From Collybiopsis luxurians FD-317 M1 (lineage: Eukaryota > Basidiomycota > Agaricomycetes > Agaricales > Omphalotaceae), in contig KN834776.1 of assembly GCA_000827265.1 (NCBI GenBank), positions 6,138 to 70,137 on the forward strand: a DNA stretch of 64,000 bases. Direction: 5' to 3'. This document shows, piece after piece, positions 60,303 through 64,000 of the stretch. Under the pieces are notes generated by a model. It was given only the letters and a program-made list of their open reading frames with translations, had not been told where the DNA came from and did not search any database. A program made the translations under genes and the position numbers. Position 1 is the stretch's first letter. The number at the start of each line of letters is the position of its first letter.

Positions 60303-60765
60303 ATCAATCACGTTCAGAAGCTTTCGAGTGGATACATCTCCGATTCCGCAGACTCAAATTGCGTACTCGTATTATTTATCCGTGATACTTTCGCGGACCC
60401 ATCGTTTCTCACTGCCCATTAATTTATTCTGATATTACTTTTTGGTAAATACAATCTTTGGGCCTTCGTTGGACTTTAGAGCGAAAGAAATGATAGCTTA
60501 CCTAACATGGTACGACAGCAGTATGCCACATTTCCTGCTCTCTCTACTCAGTACTCAACACTCCTGCATATGTTTGTTTTGCTTTTCCCGTTTCGATATT
60601 TTAGAAATAGCAAGCTAAGTGATTATCGTAGTCATTGTCCCCGTTTATATAAACTATTCAGGTGAATTTGCGAATCGAACTGTATGACTTTTGTCAAGGT
60701 GTCAAGACAGCGAACTACATAAAAGCCAAGGTTGAAGCACCTGGAAAGGGACATTGGAGTATGGA
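60303..60765. other. Glycosyltransferase 3' flank (unit D/E)
   Basis: Shared flank between convergent fragments. No gene. Confidence 0.5.
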
Positions 60766-61261
60766 CTTGTTGATCCTCCCAGTAAAGTGGGTGATACCGT
60801 TCTCAAAGTAATGGTGCGCGACTTTGCATGACATCTAAAGAAAGGGGTCATCAGATACGCATCTTCTCAAGCTGTAGGATACGAAGAACAGCTCACCACT
60901 CTCGTGTCGAATAATCGCCACAAACTCGCTGCCTTCTTCGCCCATCTCTCTTGCCACTTCACGGAAACAATCCTCTGGCACAATGGTATCCGCATCGATA
61001 ATAAGAATGATCTCGCCGACTCAAATTAAGACTCCTAGGATTGCCTCCCCAAAGTCTGTGATACACAACCTGCTTTGTTTCCTTCCTAGCTTCTGGATCA
61101 AAAAGGGCGTCGAATACATCGTAGTCGTCGTTCAAGATCGTAAGACAGTGTGAGGGGGAATTGAAGTACGAATCAGTATCGCAGACGAATATCAAGTTTA
61201 GAGGAGAGGGATGCGCGGGACGGTTTTGCGCTTGCCGGTGGACCTGAGTCGAGGTAGCCAT
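60766..61261 (-). pseudogene. Glycosyltransferase pseudogene, heavily deleted (unit D/E)
   Basis: Starts at MATSTQVHRQ (ATG at 61261) and keeps about 50 codons of exon 1, then jumps near 61105 directly to the exon 5 region just before DAD. This internal deletion is larger than in the other minus-strand fragments and has a different junction. Its upstream flank is also rearranged, with the TATA-like region missing. Confidence 0.8.
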
Positions 61262-62917
61262 TGAAATTACCAAAAGCCACCATATCCGCCGTCGCTATCA
61301 TAACACCCGGCTTGACTGGCCATCTAAAGCAAACAGCACGCCAGAGTGAATAGGCTATCTCGGGCAAAACATTGATATCGGTGTACAGTTGCGTGATGAG
61401 CAGAACATTCGAGGTGCTCAGACCTTGAGGGGAAGGAACAAGCGAGCTGCAAACAAAGTTCACAACTGGCCTTGAGACGCGCTACGGCGATTAGCAGAAA
61501 TTCCGCAGCCACATAGGCCAAGAATTCCCTCCTCGAACTAGTGCTAGGGCGAAATTCACTTTCTTGTGGCGCCAGCGCGCTCTTCAAACAAACTGCTATG
61601 AACGTCCGTCATATCATGAGACCGATGACGAAGGCGTGAGTGCCATATCAGTCCGTCCGAACGTCAGCATCAGTCGAAGACGCGAAAGACAGGCGAAATA
61701 CTGATTCAAAAGACCCTGTCCGAGGCACCCATCAATCTTAAGCACTGCAAATCTGCAGCAATAAAAATCGAGATTGAGGCCGTTTGTGCAGGCATAATCT
61801 CCATAAAAAGTATAAAGGGATTAAGCTTTGACTCACCATTGCCATTGTTGAGTTCTTCGGAAGAAAGGCAAGGCACTGGTATACAATTTCCCAAAGCTGT
61901 CCTTCGCGATGTGTATGTGCCAGACCCTGAGCTAGGAGGAGATTGGACGAGAGAATGAAAGAGCCTGGTCAATCTTAAGGAACAGAAGGTCCAGCGTTTT
62001 GACGTGGCTTCAAGGAACAAAAAATAGAACGTAGACCAAAGCATAAGTCTGTTCGGCGTTTACGCTGATTGTGGAACGGCAGAACGATGTATTTCACGCA
62101 GGGGCAAGACAGATGGACAGATATTCCTATATAATCCAGCGCGATAAGAACCACTATTTAGACCTATCGGAAGGTACCAGACATTCTTCCGACCTTATAT
62201 GAACATATTTTGTGTAGGATTTGCATATCTGAATTGTCCGCGACGGAAATTGAAAAGGCCAGTAATCGACCAATCAATTGTTCATTCGACCTATATTCAG
62301 TTTCAAAGGGCGAGGGCCCATCGAGGAACGTAAAGACTAAAATAGCACACGTCTCTGATTCTCTCTCCAGTCAAGCTGTCGTACCATAGGAGATGGCCCG
62401 CTTGCATCATACATGGGACATCGCACATTTCGAGGACAAAGTTTGAGCCAACTGAAAACAAGAAGTTGTGCTATTGTTCGACTGAGAGGAACACTTTAAA
62501 AAAACCATATTCTATGTTTTCCGTAGGATTCGGGCCTGTAACGGAATGTTAAATCTAGCTTTATTCAAGCGGGAGGTAAGGGAGGAGTGTAAAGCGCATT
62601 AGCCGCCCTCGGACCGGTGGTCACGGGCCAGAAATACTCTTAGTGTCAATTTCAATCAACTTATAAAAACTTACGACTCTCATCGAAAACTTTCAAGATG
62701 CAAAAGCTCAATGCAAGTCAACCATTTTGATCCATTGACACACTCAATCTGAACTACTTACATACATAACAAAGTACAAGCTATGGAAGTGTTGTAGAAT
62801 TTTTAAAGAAATTTTTGATTTTACATTCATCAATGAAACAGGGGAGACAGAATTGATATGGTCCTATGGCCAATGCATTTAGGCCATGGTACATTACATT
62901 CTAATTCCATTATAGTC
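61262..62917. repeat. Conserved spacer, unit E
   Basis: Copy of the spacer with more deletions than the others. The paired 90-codon frames are reduced and altered (61706-62044). Confidence 0.5.
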
Positions 62918-64000
62918 CTACATATGTACTTTGAGAAACTGTGCAAGTTCATCATGGCCATTCTGTTCTGCAAGAAGGAATGGAGACTCTTGGGCATTGG
63001 TAAGAGCATTGACAGCTGCATGATATTGAACAAGAAGATTGGCAACCTTAATGTTGCCTTTCTGTGCTGCAACATGCAGTGGAGTCCAATTTTTGTCAGA
63101 TGGGGCATTAACAGCTGCCCCTCTGTCCAGAAGAAGGCGGGCAATCTCAACTTGATTAGAGTATGCTGCTGAATAGAGTGGGGTCCAATTATCAATGTCT
63201 AAAGCTTCAATCAAAGCTGCACTGTCCAAAAGGAGGCAGGCAACCTCAGGGTGGCCATTCTCTGCTGCATGATGTAGTGGGGTATGACGGAGAGCTGTTA
63301 TAGCATCAACAGCTGCACTATGGTCCAGAAGAAGGCTGACAACCTCATTATGGCCATTCTGTGCTGCCAAATGCAGTGGGGTCCAATTGTCCTTTGCTTG
63401 AGCATCAACAGCTGCCTTACTGTCCAGAAGAAGGCTGACAACCTCATTATGGCCATTTTGTGCTGCAAAATGCAGTGGGGTCCAATTGTCCTTTTCTTGA
63501 GCATCAACAGCTGCCTTACTGGCCAGAAGAAGCCTGACAACCTCATTATGGCCATTCTGTGCTGCCAAATGCAGTGGGGTCCAACTATCCTGTTCCCGAG
63601 CATCAACAGCTGCCTTACTGTCCAGAAGAATGCTGACAACCTCATTATTGCCATTCTGTGCTGCCAAATGCAATGGGGTGCAATTATCATTTTGTTGAGC
63701 ATCAACAGCTGCCTTACTGTTCAGAAGAAGGCTGACAACCTCATTGTGGCCATTCTGTGCTGCAAAATGCAGTGGGGTCCAATTGTCCTTTGCTTGAGCA
63801 TCAACCACTGCCTTACTATCCAGAAGAAGGCTGACAACCTCATGATGGCCATTCCCTGCTGCAAAATGCAGTGGGGTGTAATTATTGTTTTTTTGAGCAT
63901 CAACAGCTGCCTTACTGTCCAGAAGAAGGCTGGTAACCTCATTATGGCCATTCCATGCTGCCAAATGTAATGGGGTCCAATTGTCCTTTGCTCGAGCATC
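62918..64000 (-). CDS. NLR copy E, C-terminal ankyrin repeats only (cut by window edge)
   Basis: An open frame enters from the right edge and ends at a TAG (62918-62920) after the same C-terminal sequence AQFLKVHM as copies A, C and D. About 11 ankyrin repeats are visible, including the diverged terminal repeats (TPLYSAA, TPLHVAA, SPFLLAE). It has the A/B/D type of C-terminal cap. The Goodbye and NACHT parts lie beyond the window, so completeness is unknown. Confidence 0.85.
   Translation of the reverse strand, partial: DARAKDNWTPLHLAAWNGHNEVTSLLLDSKAAVDAQKNNNYTPLHFAAGNGHHEVVSLLLDSKAVVDAQAKDNWTPLHFAAQNGHNEVVSLLLNSKAAVDAQQNDNCTPLHLAAQNGNNEVVSILLDSKAAVDAREQDSWTPLHLAAQNGHNEVVRLLLASKAAVDAQEKDNWTPLHFAAQNGHNEVVSLLLDSKAAVDAQAKDNWTPLHLAAQNGHNEVVSLLLDHSAAVDAITALRHTPLHHAAENGHPEVACLLLDSAALIEALDIDNWTPLYSAAYSNQVEIARLLLDRGAAVNAPSDKNWTPLHVAAQKGNIKVANLLVQYHAAVNALTNAQESPFLLAEQNGHDELAQFLKVHM

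Noticed and set aside
1..64000. Viral or bacterial origin of the window
   Set aside because: Spliced genes, Goodbye-NACHT architecture, a fungal-type glycosyltransferase and an LTR element all point to fungal nuclear DNA. The only virus-like genes are those of the integrated Ty3/gypsy element.

Overview
The window looks like nuclear DNA of a filamentous fungus, most likely an agaricomycete basidiomycete. The genes carry short introns of about 50 to 70 bases with GT..AG ends. The main gene family is a fungal STAND/NLR with an N-terminal Goodbye-type domain. The other family is a fungal chitin-synthase-like family 2 glycosyltransferase, and the one LTR retrotransposon is a chromodomain Ty3/gypsy element. 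The species cannot be told from the sequence.

The window is a tandem array with a basic unit of roughly 11 kb. Each unit carries one NLR-like gene on the minus strand (copy A 7353-12029, B 24574-29641, C 39453-46291, D 52178-57246, E 62918 to the right edge), encoding Goodbye, NACHT and many ankyrin repeats. Between successive NLR genes lie two convergent, decayed fragments of the glycosyltransferase gene (plus-strand fragments from 12637, 30377, 46935 and 57929; minus-strand fragments ending at 22741, 34116, 50326 and 61261), and then a conserved 1.2 to 2 kb spacer downstream of the NLR. Only one glycosyltransferase copy, at the left end (1300-5286, minus), can be spliced into a full open gene: 13 exons, 1070 residues.

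I could trace complete splice models for NLR copies A (8 exons, 1434 residues) and B (8 exons, 1568 residues). Copy C is also open (about 1626 residues) if an assembly gap with 800 identical bases on both sides is collapsed. Copy D has an in-frame stop just before its P-loop and has lost the start codon used by A, B and C. Copy E runs off the window.

Two mobile elements interrupt single units. A 6.3 kb chromoviral LTR element (15329-21604) has a 5-base target duplication and a stop codon inside its chromodomain. A 3.4 kb element (34786-38224) has terminal inverted repeats and an 8-base target duplication but no recognisable transposase. The left edge holds the last codons of an unidentified gene, a 115-base-arm foldback hairpin, and an inverted piece of the array spacer.

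The most interesting signal is combinatorial. The Goodbye half of the NLR comes in two sequence types and the NACHT half comes in two types, and copies A, B, C and D carry all four pairings. Together with nearly identical ankyrin repeats that differ in copy number and at a few positions, this suggests a recombining reservoir of fungal self/nonself or immune-type receptors. NLR function is inferred from the family; nothing in the sequence shows a ligand or a phenotype.
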